Shown here: positions 18,273-25,372 of the stretch, one piece after another | How positions within the stretch are numbered: the first letter of the stretch is position 1 | Layout of the letters: the number at the start of each line of letters is the position of its first letter | Assembly (NCBI GenBank): GCA_902792085.1 | Contig: CADAYE010000014.1 | Span: 1-55,350 of the forward strand | Source of the DNA: an uncultured bacterium | GTDB taxonomy: Bacteria > Cyanobacteriota > Vampirovibrionia > Gastranaerophilales > Gastranaerophilaceae | Length of the DNA stretch: 55,350 nt | Direction of reading: 5' to 3' | Program-made: the position numbers and the translations under genes | The notes under the pieces: model-generated | Told to the model about the DNA's origin: nothing | Seen by the model: the letters and a program-made list of their open reading frames with translations, nothing else | Databases searched by the model: none

Positions 18273-18594
18273 TTTGCCTCCTTATAACTTTTGCAGGAAC
18301 ACCCGCAACAATACAATTATCTTCTATATCTTCTGTTACAACAGAACCTGCGCCAATTACAACATTATTTCCAATCGTTACTCCTGATAGAATTGTAACA
18401 CTGCCGCCTATCCAAACATTATTTCCGATTTTACCCAATATCCGCTTTATTAAAGTTTTTCTTTCTTCAAATTTATCATAAACCAAGTTGTTATATTTCT
18501 GACATAACAACTTACATTTTACGCGTTCATCTTTCAAATTTTTATCTTCAGCATTATATAATTCCCCATTTAACATTTTTTCTTTTTCGGTCAT
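18259..18594 (-). CDS. Maltose-type O-acetyltransferase with internal deletion
   Basis: Residues 1-53 match the N-terminal Mac domain of maltose/galactoside O-acetyltransferases (EKMLNGELYNAED; cf. the usual EKMIAGELY...). Residues 57-111 match the end of the left-handed beta-helix (IGNNVWIGGSVTILSG, IGAGSVVTEDI, VAGVPAKVI). The roughly 75 residues that normally lie between, including the catalytic histidine region (TATHP), are absent, yet the frame is intact across the join near residue 55. The usual length is about 185-200. The product is unlikely to acetylate sugars; it is either a decaying gene or a recent in-frame deletion. The first gene of the operon ends 6 bases upstream. Confidence 0.8.
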   Translation of the reverse strand: MTEKEKMLNGELYNAEDKNLKDERVKCKLLCQKYNNLVYDKFEERKTLIKRILGKIGNNVWIGGSVTILSGVTIGNNVVIGAGSVVTEDIEDNCIVAGVPAKVIRRQNEQY

Positions 18595-18600
18595 TTATAA

Positions 18601-18906
18601 TTACTCCTCTGCCTCAATTTTAAATATTACAGGGCGAATGCCATCATTGCAAGAACAAATTGCGACACCCGGTTTTCTTATCCAATCTCCGTAATAAAAA
18701 AGTTCCTTTGTTGCACCACCATGTGCAAGAGCGAAAACATACTGATAAATTGCTTTCCAAGCCTCATTACAAAAACCTTCAGGGCATTCCCAATCCGCAT
18801 AGAAAACTTGTCCTTTTTTTAACATAGGACAAGCGGTTAAACCTTCAACCCCATACTCACGAGCAAGTTCTTCATCAAATTTCTTTTTAAAACAGTTATT
18901 TTGCAT
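18601..18906 (-). CDS. TIGR04076-like small protein
   Basis: A 101-residue protein resembling the TIGR04076 family of unknown function: a CPMLKKGQVF start segment, PEGFCNEAWKAIYQYVFAL in the middle, and a C-terminal CNDGIRPVIFKIE. The cysteines and the C-DG-RPV-F ending are the family's conserved features. It is the first gene of a short minus-strand operon with the truncated acetyltransferase and the anchored hypothetical. No function is assigned in the family as far as I know. Confidence 0.72.
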   Translation of the reverse strand: MQNNCFKKKFDEELAREYGVEGLTACPMLKKGQVFYADWECPEGFCNEAWKAIYQYVFALAHGGATKELFYYGDWIRKPGVAICSCNDGIRPVIFKIEAEE

Positions 18907-19009
18907 TTTTTCATAGGCTTTCCTCTATACATTTATTATATATAAAATTAGGTAATTATATATTATTTACCACAAAATTTTGGCAAAACGGATATCCCTA
19001 ACGGGGAAT

Positions 19010-19090
19010 CACCCACCCAAATTTCTAAATTTCACCTTCTGTTCAATTTGAAATTTCTCCCTCCCTCACGAGGGAGGGTTGGGGTGGGTG
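19010..19090. repeat. Palindromic repeat (CACCCACCC...GGGTGGGTG)
   Basis: The ends CACCCACCC and GGGGTGGGTG are complementary, and a nested hairpin CCCTCCCTC-acGAGGGAGGG lies inside. It occupies the spacer between the divergent 18906 gene and marR. The same CCTCC/GGAGG style of element lies within the efflux operon at 24.5, 26.5 and 27.0 kb. Confidence 0.7.
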
Positions 19091-19144
19091 CTGATTTTAA
19101 CTTATTTTGTGATAACTCATGTATAGTTACCTAAAATTATTTGC

Positions 19145-19173
19145 TTGACAATAATTAGATGTCTAATTATAAT
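19145..19173 (+). promoter_or_regulatory. marR promoter with palindromic operator
   Basis: A perfect consensus promoter: TTGACA (19145-19150), 17 bases, TATAAT (19168-19173). The spacer holds a perfect 20-bp inverted repeat, ATAATTAGA-tg-TCTAATTAT (19151-19170), the size and place expected for MarR autorepression. The half-site TTAGACATC recurs at 19603-19611, ahead of the cupin gene. The predicted transcription start (about 19180) coincides with an ATG. Confidence 0.8.
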
Positions 19174-19179
19174 AATTAT

Positions 19180-19584
19180 ATGAGAAATTTTTTATCGCTT
19201 ATATCTAAAATTCACGATAAAGGTAATCGTTTAATTATTGAAGAACTAAAAAGAAACGGAGCAGATGGACTTGTACCGAGTCATGGTGATATTTTAGTTT
19301 GCCTTTATCAAAATGATAAAATGACAATGAAAGAGATTGCAGATAAAATCAACAGAACAAGACCAACAGTTACAGTTTTAGTTGATAAACTGGAAAAATT
19401 AGGTTATTTACAAAGAAAAATTTCTCAAGAAGATAGCAGGTATACATATATAGTTTTGACTAAAAAAGGAAAAGATTTCAAACCTGTATTTGAAAAAATT
19501 TCAAATAAATTAAATGATATGTTATATAAAAATTTATCAAAAGATGAATCAGATATTTTAGAAAATCTTTTGCAAAAAATATAA
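19180..19584 (+). CDS. MarR-family transcriptional regulator
   Basis: The 134-residue protein (from ATG 19180) has the MarR winged helix: MTMKEIADKINRTRPTVTVLVDKLEKLGY (recognition region about 50-78) and the wing with SQEDSRYTYIVLTKKG (about 83-98). An in-frame ATG 21 bases upstream lies inside the promoter, so 19180 is chosen and the message is probably leaderless. It very likely represses itself through the palindrome in its promoter and may control the cupin gene that starts 45 bases after it. The ligand is unknown. Confidence 0.88.
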   Translation: MRNFLSLISKIHDKGNRLIIEELKRNGADGLVPSHGDILVCLYQNDKMTMKEIADKINRTRPTVTVLVDKLEKLGYLQRKISQEDSRYTYIVLTKKGKDFKPVFEKISNKLNDMLYKNLSKDESDILENLLQKI

Positions 19585-19629
19585 AAATTTTTAAATAAAT
19601 AGTTAGACATCAAACAAAAGGAGAAAGTT

Positions 19630-20004
19630 ATGACAAATTTTAAAAAAGAAGAAATAGGAACAATGGCTGAATTAGGTAAAAATTATGAAAACGGAAAAGC
19701 TTTTTTGCATGATTTATTAGGTTTAACAAGTTGCGAAATTTCTGTTAGTTCAATGCCTGCAGGAATTAAATTACCTTTTAATCATAAACATATACAAAAT
19801 GAAGAAATTTATATTTTTCTAAAAGGCGAAGGCATAATGACACTTGATAATGAAGTTATAGAAGTCAAAGAAGGTTCTTGCGTAAAGGTTCTTCCTGAGG
19901 CTGTAAGAACAATGGAATCAAAAACCGATTTGCAATATATTTGTGTTCAGGCAAAAACCGGCAGTTTAGAACAATTTGGTTTTGGCGATGCGCAATTATG
20001 CTAA
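19630..20004 (+). CDS. Small cupin-domain protein
   Basis: A 124-residue single-domain cupin. The metal motif 1 region reads PFNHKHIQNEEIYIFLKGEG (about 50-69), followed by a motif 2 region near VKEGSCVKVLPEAVRTM. Proteins of this type bind a metal and a small molecule, or act as isomerases/dioxygenases; the substrate cannot be read from sequence. AAAGGAGAAAG precedes the ATG. A MarR half-operator lies 19 bases upstream, so it is probably part of the same regulon. A hairpin terminator follows. Confidence 0.82.
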   Translation: MTNFKKEEIGTMAELGKNYENGKAFLHDLLGLTSCEISVSSMPAGIKLPFNHKHIQNEEIYIFLKGEGIMTLDNEVIEVKEGSCVKVLPEAVRTMESKTDLQYICVQAKTGSLEQFGFGDAQLC

Positions 20005-20024
20005 AAATATTTTGACAAAAAATG

Positions 20025-20057
20025 AAAAAGCCGAGAGTATAAAACTCTCGGCTTTTT
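20025..20057. terminator. Bidirectional hairpin terminator, copy 1
   Basis: AAAAAGCCGAGAGT (20025-20038) pairs with ACTCTCGGCTTTTT (20044-20057) across an ATAAA loop. The core is repeated in the opposite orientation at 21044-21070 (loop TTTAT), bracketing a 1-kb segment of broken genes. Confidence 0.85.
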
Positions 20058-20059
20058 CA

Positions 20060-20215
20060 TTAATTTCCAATTAATTTTGAAATAATATACATTGCAACCA
20101 TTGCAATCAGCATGAAAATCATTGATGCCAAAACGCCTGTTCCGGGGGCATCTGAATAATATTTTCTATTATTTCCTTCACTTATATTATCTATTTTATC
20201 ATTATTTTCTTCCAT
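20060..20215 (-). CDS. 51-residue single-helix membrane protein
   Basis: A small ORF, too short for usual gene callers. The N-terminal 20 residues are Asn/Glu/Asp-rich, then comes KYYSDAPGTGVLASM and one hydrophobic helix (about 28-46) ending ISKLIGN. The patterned sequence (charged head, SDAPGTG turn, clean helix) looks like a real membrane peptide and not chance. The stop codon borders the terminator, and AAGGAATTTAAT precedes the ATG. No family is recognised. Confidence 0.6.
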   Translation of the reverse strand: MEENNDKIDNISEGNNRKYYSDAPGTGVLASMIFMLIAMVAMYIISKLIGN

Positions 20216-20228
20216 ATTAAATTCCTTT

Positions 20229-20840
20229 TTATTTTAAGTAAATTAAGTAAATATATGCTGTACTGATTACAAGTGAAATTCCGACAACTATCAGACCGTA
20301 TTTCATAAATTGCATAAATTTAATAGGATACCCGAATTTTGCAGAATTTTCACTAACAATAACATTAGCAGCTGCTCCTATCATTGTCATATTGCCACCA
20401 AGACAAGCCCCTAATGATAAGCACCACCATAAGGGAATTGTGTAATCCACTCCCATTGATTTTTGTATTTCAATAAGCATAGGCGACATTGTTGCAGTAT
20501 ATGGAATGTTATCTATTACCCCTGAAATTATACCTGACGCCCAAAGAATCAACATTGATGTTGCAATTTGAGAGCCTTGTGTAATTTTCAGTATCCATTC
20601 TGCCATAAGTTTTATACCGCCTGAGGCTTCAACACCACCTATTATTATAAATAAACCGATAAAGAAAAATATGGTGTTCCATTCAACATCTTTCAATATA
20701 TCAGTCGGTTTTTCAAATAACAACAGTACACTTGCACCAACCATTGCCGCAACACAGGTTTCAATGTGCGTAATATCGTGCGTTACAAATCCTAATATTA
20801 CTAACCCTATATATACCGCTTTTGAACTACATAATATTCT
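20229..20840 (-). pseudogene. C-terminal half of an ArsB/CitM-type ion permease
   Basis: The open frame (about 203 codons, ATG at 20744 for the last 171) matches the second half of ArsB/NhaD/P-protein-like permeases: WNTIFFFIGLFIIIGGVE, SGVIDNIPYTATMSPML and GACLGGNMTMIGAAANVI. Full members have about 420 residues. Homology already begins upstream of the ATG (AVYIGLVILGFVTHD is readable) but stops at 20840 with no start codon, at the point where an unrelated secreted-protein ORF overlaps. The N-terminal half is therefore lost, probably by deletion. Function is unlikely. Confidence 0.8.
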
Positions 20841-21010
20841 TCACTTTTATTATTTATGAGATGTATTTTCGATTTAGTGAATGCTGAAATATAATATTGA
20901 TGAGTGTTATTTTGCCAGATATTATCACATGCGAAAGTGTCACTTGGCTGAATAAACAATGCCAAAATTAAATAAATAAAAACAACAAATATTTTAATAA
21001 ATCTTCTCAC
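20807..21010 (-). CDS. Secreted small protein, 3' end replaced by permease remnant
   Basis: A 67-residue ORF with a convincing signal peptide (about 1-27, MRRFIKIFVVFIYLILALF... then a polar stretch). The mature part is about 40 residues and its last codons run into the reading region of the truncated permease in another frame. The likely history is a deletion that fused the start of a secreted protein gene to the back half of a permease gene, leaving both broken. It may still be translated, but no function is assignable. Confidence 0.45.
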   Translation of the reverse strand: MRRFIKIFVVFIYLILALFIQPSDTFACDNIWQNNTHQYYISAFTKSKIHLINNKSEEYYVVQKRYI

Positions 21011-21043
21011 ATCACAATATTAACACAAAAACTCATTATAAAA

Positions 21044-21070
21044 AAGCCGAGAGTTTTATACTCTCGGCTT
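21044..21070. terminator. Bidirectional hairpin terminator, copy 2
   Basis: AAGCCGAGAGT (21044-21054) pairs with ACTCTCGGCTT (21060-21070), loop TTTAT. It is the exact reverse complement of the core of the hairpin at 20025-20057. Confidence 0.8.
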
Positions 21071-21082
21071 AAGTATTATTCT

Positions 21083-21463
21083 TTATTCTTTCCCTGATAA
21101 TGTATCATAGACTTTAGCGACGATTTTCCATTCGCCGTTAATTTTATTAAGGTTTAAAATGTCTGTAAATTTATATCCATGCCAGTTATCCTCAATAACC
21201 TGAACTACTGCAATTGTTTTTTCTAACATTAAAACATCAATTCTTGAAATATAATCATCTCCGCAAGCACCGAAGGTATCAATAGTTTTATAAAATTCTT
21301 CTATCGGACCTGACTGATAAGTTCGCTCATTTAATTGTCCAAAAAATACTGCTTTTTCATAAAAATACGGCTTTACTATTTCACTTCTACCGGCTTTAAC
21401 TGCTTCGCAAAACTTTCTTGCAACCTGATCTACTGCATTATATTCTTTAATATCGTCTCTCAT
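21083..21463 (-). CDS. SnoaL/NTF2-like (lumazine-binding-like) protein
   Basis: The 126-residue protein has the NTF2-like layout: N-terminal helices (VDQVARKFCEAVKAGRSEIV), a PYFYEKAVFFG strand-turn, and a C-terminal sheet (IAVVQVIEDNW..YKFTDILNLNKINGEWKIVAKVY). It resembles the putative lumazine-binding PF12893 subgroup. Such proteins are small enzymes or stress-related binding proteins; the role here is unknown. AAAGGGA 6 bases before the ATG at 21463 decides the start over an ATG 21 bases earlier. It is downstream of the amidohydrolase gene by about 65 bases and possibly in its operon. Confidence 0.7.
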   Translation of the reverse strand: MRDDIKEYNAVDQVARKFCEAVKAGRSEIVKPYFYEKAVFFGQLNERTYQSGPIEEFYKTIDTFGACGDDYISRIDVLMLEKTIAVVQVIEDNWHGYKFTDILNLNKINGEWKIVAKVYDTLSGKE

Positions 21464-21527
21464 TTTATGTCCCTTTCTTTTCAACTTTTTATAATTATTT
21501 AAAGTAAACCACCATATAGGCTAAACC

Positions 21528-22541
21528 TTATTTACTAAAAATATACTTTTCAGCATTCAGGTGAAATACCTTTTCTCTTTCTTCTTCGGTTAATTCTAAA
21601 GAATCCATAAATTTCATCATATCAGACAAATTTTCATAAGGATAATCTGAACCAAATATAATGCTGTCTATACCAAGGGCCTTTTTCGTACATTCAAAAG
21701 CAAGTTTAGACATATTGCCGCTTGTTGTTACAACAACATTTTTATTTTTAAAGTAATACGAAACAGGATGCTTCATTTTTACTTCATCATCCTTAATCCA
21801 CTCAAAACGATTATCAACTCTATCTAATATAAAGGGGAAGTATTCACCCAAATGACCAAGAATCATTCTTAAGTTAGGAAATTTATCAAATGTACCGTTT
21901 AATATAATTCTTAATGAAGTTTTCATTGCATCTAAGCCAAAACCAAGCCCCGGAGAGGAATATACATAACCCATATCCTTCATATCTTTATCATCAGATG
22001 CTTGCGGATGAACATAAAACGCGCATCCAAGTTCTTCCGCTTTTGCAAGCAGAGGAAGATATTTTTCTTCATATAAATGTTCATTTTTATAATTTGAATG
22101 TGTGTGCCAATATTTAAAACCAAGTTCTTTTACACAGCGTTCAAGTTCTTTTATAGCCTCATCAACATAAGGGGTCGGTAAAACAGCAGCACCTAAGAAA
22201 CGACCGGGGTATTTTTTTATAATTTCAGCAACCGCATCATTAGATTTTTTTGCAAAATAAACCGCTTCTTCTTTTGGCAATTCTTCTAATGCGGGAGAAG
22301 ATGCCATAACACCAACATCAATGCCGTTTTTATCCATAACGGCAATCCTTTCTGCTCCAAAATTCATTAATTCATCAATAACCGGATATTCATTCGTTAC
22401 CCCGTCAAAATGAGCAAAAACTTTATCTCTAACTTCCAGAATTTTAGTTTCCGGATAATATTTCATTGCGTTATCTCGTGTTGAAAGATATTCCATCAAT
22501 TCCGGTAAGTAATAGTGAAATTCGCAGTCAATTATTTTCAT
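21528..22541 (-). CDS. Amidohydrolase-2 family metal hydrolase/decarboxylase
   Basis: The 337-residue TIM-barrel protein fits PF04909 (ACMSD/gamma-resorcylate decarboxylase group). The first strand reads IIDCEFHYYLPE where the family usually has a DxHxH pair, so one N-terminal histidine seems to be missing. Later motifs are normal: FYVHPQAS near 175, RMILGHLGEYFPFILDR near 225-241 and IIFGSDYPYENLS near 294 with the catalytic aspartate. AGAGAGGAGAA precedes the ATG. Whether it hydrolyses or decarboxylates, and which substrate, cannot be told. Confidence 0.82.
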   Translation of the reverse strand: MKIIDCEFHYYLPELMEYLSTRDNAMKYYPETKILEVRDKVFAHFDGVTNEYPVIDELMNFGAERIAVMDKNGIDVGVMASSPALEELPKEEAVYFAKKSNDAVAEIIKKYPGRFLGAAVLPTPYVDEAIKELERCVKELGFKYWHTHSNYKNEHLYEEKYLPLLAKAEELGCAFYVHPQASDDKDMKDMGYVYSSPGLGFGLDAMKTSLRIILNGTFDKFPNLRMILGHLGEYFPFILDRVDNRFEWIKDDEVKMKHPVSYYFKNKNVVVTTSGNMSKLAFECTKKALGIDSIIFGSDYPYENLSDMMKFMDSLELTEEEREKVFHLNAEKYIFSK

Positions 22542-22750
22542 AACATTTTCTCCTCTCTAATAACCTTTTCCTTCATCATAAAATACTATTGTCTGATTGT
22601 AAAGTAATTACAATCTTGAGAAAAAAGACTACAAATTTTGACAAAAACCAGATAATTAATTATTATATTAAAATATTTAAAAATATAATTAAAAAGATAC
22701 ATGGATTTATATACGAGCATTTTTAACGGAAGCACAAGGATAAGTATAAT

Positions 22751-23612
22751 ATGAAGAAAAAGATTATAGCGTTAATTTTAATACTTTTAGTAGCAGGTTT
22801 AGGTATATTTTTCTATAAAACAAACAAAAAAGATACATCGAATGACCTCACTTTATATGGCAATATCGAAATTCGCCAAGTTGATTTAAGTTTCCTTGCA
22901 GGTGGTCAAGTTTCAAAACTTTTAAAAGAAGAAGGAGACACCGTCAAAAAGGGAGAACTTGTTGCGACATTAGATTCAAGAGATTACGAAGCCAACTACA
23001 ATAAAGCAATAGCCGATGTTGAAAGAACGATTGCATTAAAAGATGATGCTCTTGAAAAATATAACAGGAATGAACCGTTAAGTAAGGCAGGTGCAGTATC
23101 CAAACAAGATGTTGAAACTTTTCAACAATAAAAACAGGACTCAAGCGGAATACAAACTTGCCGAGGCGAATAAAACTTATGCAAAAAACCAACTTGATTA
23201 CACAAAACTCTACGCTCCTGAAAACGGTATAATTATGGTTCGTGTAATTGAACCTGGAAGTAATGTTGCAAAAGGGCAACCTATATATACAATGGCAAAA
23301 ACCAATCCTGTGTGGGTTAGAGCCTATGTTAATGAAAAAGATTTAGGCAACATTAAATATGGACAAGAAGTCAATGTTTATACTGATACGATAAACCCAA
23401 ACACAGGTAAGAAAAGAGAATACAAAGGTCAAATCGGTTATATTTCGCCTGTTGCAGAATTTACTCCAAAGACGGTTCAATCAACAGATACGAGAACAGA
23501 TTTGGTTTATCGTATAAGAGTTTATATCAACGATGTTGATGAATATTTAAGACAGGGAATGCCTGTTACTATCAAAGTAGATTTAAAATCGAACAACGAA
23601 AAAGCTGAATAA
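22751..23612 (+). pseudogene. HlyD/YbhG-like membrane fusion protein, frameshifted
   Basis: This should be the periplasmic adaptor of the efflux pump encoded next. Frame 1 (22751-23131) gives a signal anchor (about 5-22), LYGNIEIRQVDLSFLAGGQV, the lipoyl half-domain and VSKQDVETFQQ, then TAA. From about 23120 the homologous text continues in the next frame (NKNRTQAEYKLAEANKTYAKNQLDYTKLYAPENG and on to 23612). One extra base, or two missing, in the A-rich run caacaataaaaac explains the break. The remaining length adds to about 285 residues, slightly short for YbhG. Either the pump has lost its adaptor, or the base call is wrong, or the shift is programmed. Confidence 0.85.
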
Positions 23613-23614
23613 AT

Positions 23615-23678
23615 TGTCATGCTGAACTTGTTTCAGCATCTCATAATAATAAGACTCTGAAACGAGTTCAGAGTGACA
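23615..23678. repeat. Palindromic repeat between adaptor and ATPase genes
   Basis: Arms TGTCATGCTGAACTTGTTTC and its imperfect complement ending GAGTTCAGAGTGACA flank a short AT-rich loop. It lies in the 80-base spacer before the ABC gene. It is a different family from the elements inside that gene. Confidence 0.75.
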
Positions 23679-23692
23679 TATAGGAATAAATT

Positions 23693-25372
23693 ATGAATAC
23701 CGTTGAAATAAAAAAATTAACAAAGAAATTCGGCTCTACTGTTGCTATTGATAATCTGTCGTTAAATATTGAAAGGGGTAAAATAACAGGGCTTATAGGT
23801 GCGGACGGAGCCGGCAAAACTACTCTTTTAAGAACAATAATCGGTTTATTGCTGCCAAATGGAGGTGAAATAAATGTCCTTGGTTTCAATCCTGTTACAC
23901 AAAAAGATGAATTAAATCTGCACATTGGATATATGCCTCAAAAGTTTGGGCTTTATGAGGATTTGACTGTTATAGAAAACTTAAAATTGTATGCTGATTT
24001 AAAAGGGGTAAATATGAATAATAATGAGATTCTTCGCCTAAATCGTCATTCTGAGCGGAGCGAAGAATCTCAAATTCCATCGGCTCAGAATGACGATATA
24101 CATAGAATGTTAGATTTTACGAATTTAACTCCTTTTCAAGACAGACTTGCAGGGGCATTATCAGGCGGAATGAAACAAAAATTGGGGCTTGCCTGCACAC
24201 TTCTTGGGAATCCTGAATTTTTACTTTTAGATGAACCCTCTGTCGGCGTTGACCCTATATCTCGCAGAGATTTAATGAAAATGGTTCGAGAAATGATAAG
24301 CCCTGAAACAACGGTTTTGTGGTCAACTGCTTATTTAGATGAGGCTCACAGTTTTGATACGGCGGTTGTTATAGACAAAGGTAGGGTTATTTATGAAGGG
24401 AAACCTCACGACCTTGCCCCAACTCCGCAAGAATTTGAAAATAAAGTAATCGACTTAATGGGCGGATATAATAAAGAAGAATCTTTAATTGCTAAAAATT
24501 ATGAATATAAAGAGTTCAATATTGACACCTCACCCCACCCCTCTCCTCAAGGAGAGGGAGAAAACCTCTTAACCGTTGAAGCGGATAATTTAGAAAAAAG
24601 ATATGGTAATTTTTATGCAGTCAAAAATAATACTTTCAAAATAAAAAAGGGAGAGATTTTTGGTTTACTTGGTCCGAACGGAGCTGGAAAATCGACTTCG
24701 TTCAAGATGATGTGCGGACTTGCTCGACCTACAAGCGGAACTGCAAGAATTATGGGAATTGATATAAAGAGAAATCCCGAAAAAGCCAGAGCAAATTTAG
24801 GATATATGGCACAAAAATTCTCACTATACGGAAGTTTAACAGTAAAAGAAAATTTGGACTTTTTCGCTCTTGCATATGGAATCAGTATTTTGAAAAAAGA
24901 AGAAAAGGTTAATGAAGTTATTGATGTTTTTGGGCTGAGAGAATACGAAAATGCAAAAGCAGAAGAATTACCGCTTGGTTTGAAGCAAAGGCTTTCAATG
25001 GCAGCGGCACTCATTCACAATCCGCCGGTTTTGTTTTTGGATGAACCGACTTCAGGTGTTGATGTTTTGACGAGACGCGATTTTTGGAATCATATAACAT
25101 CTTTAGCTAAAAAAGGTGTAACCATTCTTGTTACAACGCATTTTATGGATGAGGCTGAATACTGCGACAGAATTTCTCTTTTCTATAAAGGTGAAACTAT
25201 TGCCGTAGGAACACCAACAGAATTGAAACAAAAAGCCGCTTCTGTCATCCTGAGGGCAAAGCCCGAAGGATCTCATACAAATGATGAGATTCTTCGCTTC
25301 GCTCAGAATGACGTAAATATGGAAGAAACATTTATTACGTTAATTAAGGAGAGTGAAAGGGGTAAATCGTAA
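23693..25372 (+). CDS. Fused double ATPase of an ABC-2 efflux pump (YbhF-like)
   Basis: The 559-residue protein contains two nucleotide-binding domains. NBD1 (about 1-235) has Walker A GADGAGKTT, signature LSGGMKQKLGL and Walker B LLLDEPSVGVDP. NBD2 (about 300-555) has GPNGAGKST, LPLGLKQRLSM (a degenerate signature, as is usual in this half) and LFLDEPTSGVD. With the adaptor before it and two permeases after it this matches the ybhGFSR layout, an exporter of drugs or other small molecules. Three unrelated palindromic repeats lie in frame within the gene: in the NBD1 helical subdomain (HSERSEES), the inter-domain linker (HPSPQGEG), and near the C-terminus (SVILRAKPEGS). Confidence 0.92.
   Translation: MNTVEIKKLTKKFGSTVAIDNLSLNIERGKITGLIGADGAGKTTLLRTIIGLLLPNGGEINVLGFNPVTQKDELNLHIGYMPQKFGLYEDLTVIENLKLYADLKGVNMNNNEILRLNRHSERSEESQIPSAQNDDIHRMLDFTNLTPFQDRLAGALSGGMKQKLGLACTLLGNPEFLLLDEPSVGVDPISRRDLMKMVREMISPETTVLWSTAYLDEAHSFDTAVVIDKGRVIYEGKPHDLAPTPQEFENKVIDLMGGYNKEESLIAKNYEYKEFNIDTSPHPSPQGEGENLLTVEADNLEKRYGNFYAVKNNTFKIKKGEIFGLLGPNGAGKSTSFKMMCGLARPTSGTARIMGIDIKRNPEKARANLGYMAQKFSLYGSLTVKENLDFFALAYGISILKKEEKVNEVIDVFGLREYENAKAEELPLGLKQRLSMAAALIHNPPVLFLDEPTSGVDVLTRRDFWNHITSLAKKGVTILVTTHFMDEAEYCDRISLFYKGETIAVGTPTELKQKAASVILRAKPEGSHTNDEILRFAQNDVNMEETFITLIKESERGKS
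24026..24095. repeat. In-frame palindromic repeat, family 1
   Basis: The arms CGTCATTCTGAGC (24044-24056) and GCTCAGAATGACG (24083-24095) are perfect complements. A second nested pair is GAGATTCTTCG (24026-24036) with CGAAGAATCTC (24061-24071). It is translated within NBD1 as RHSERSEESQ...SAQNDD, between the Q-loop region and the ABC signature, where helical subdomains tolerate extra residues. Confidence 0.85.
24527..24567. repeat. In-frame palindromic repeat, family 2
   Basis: CCCTCTCCT (24539-24547) pairs with AGGAGAGGG (24550-24558) inside a C-rich unit. It is translated as SPHPSPQGEGENL in the linker between the two ATPase domains. Confidence 0.75.
25243..25313. repeat. In-frame palindromic repeat, family 1 variant
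   Basis: Arms of about 30 bases begin TGTCATCCTGAGGGCAAAGC and end TTCGCTCAGAATGACG, imperfectly complementary. It is translated as SVILRAKPEGSHTNDEIL then RFAQNDV, near the C-terminus of NBD2 beyond the last conserved motif. The right arm shares TTCGCTxxGCTCAGAATGACG-type sequence with the 24.0-kb copy. Confidence 0.85.

Noticed and set aside
23950-25350. Repeat-derived peptides such as HSERSEES as protein domains
   Set aside because: They match palindromic DNA repeats with complementary arms, not conserved domains.
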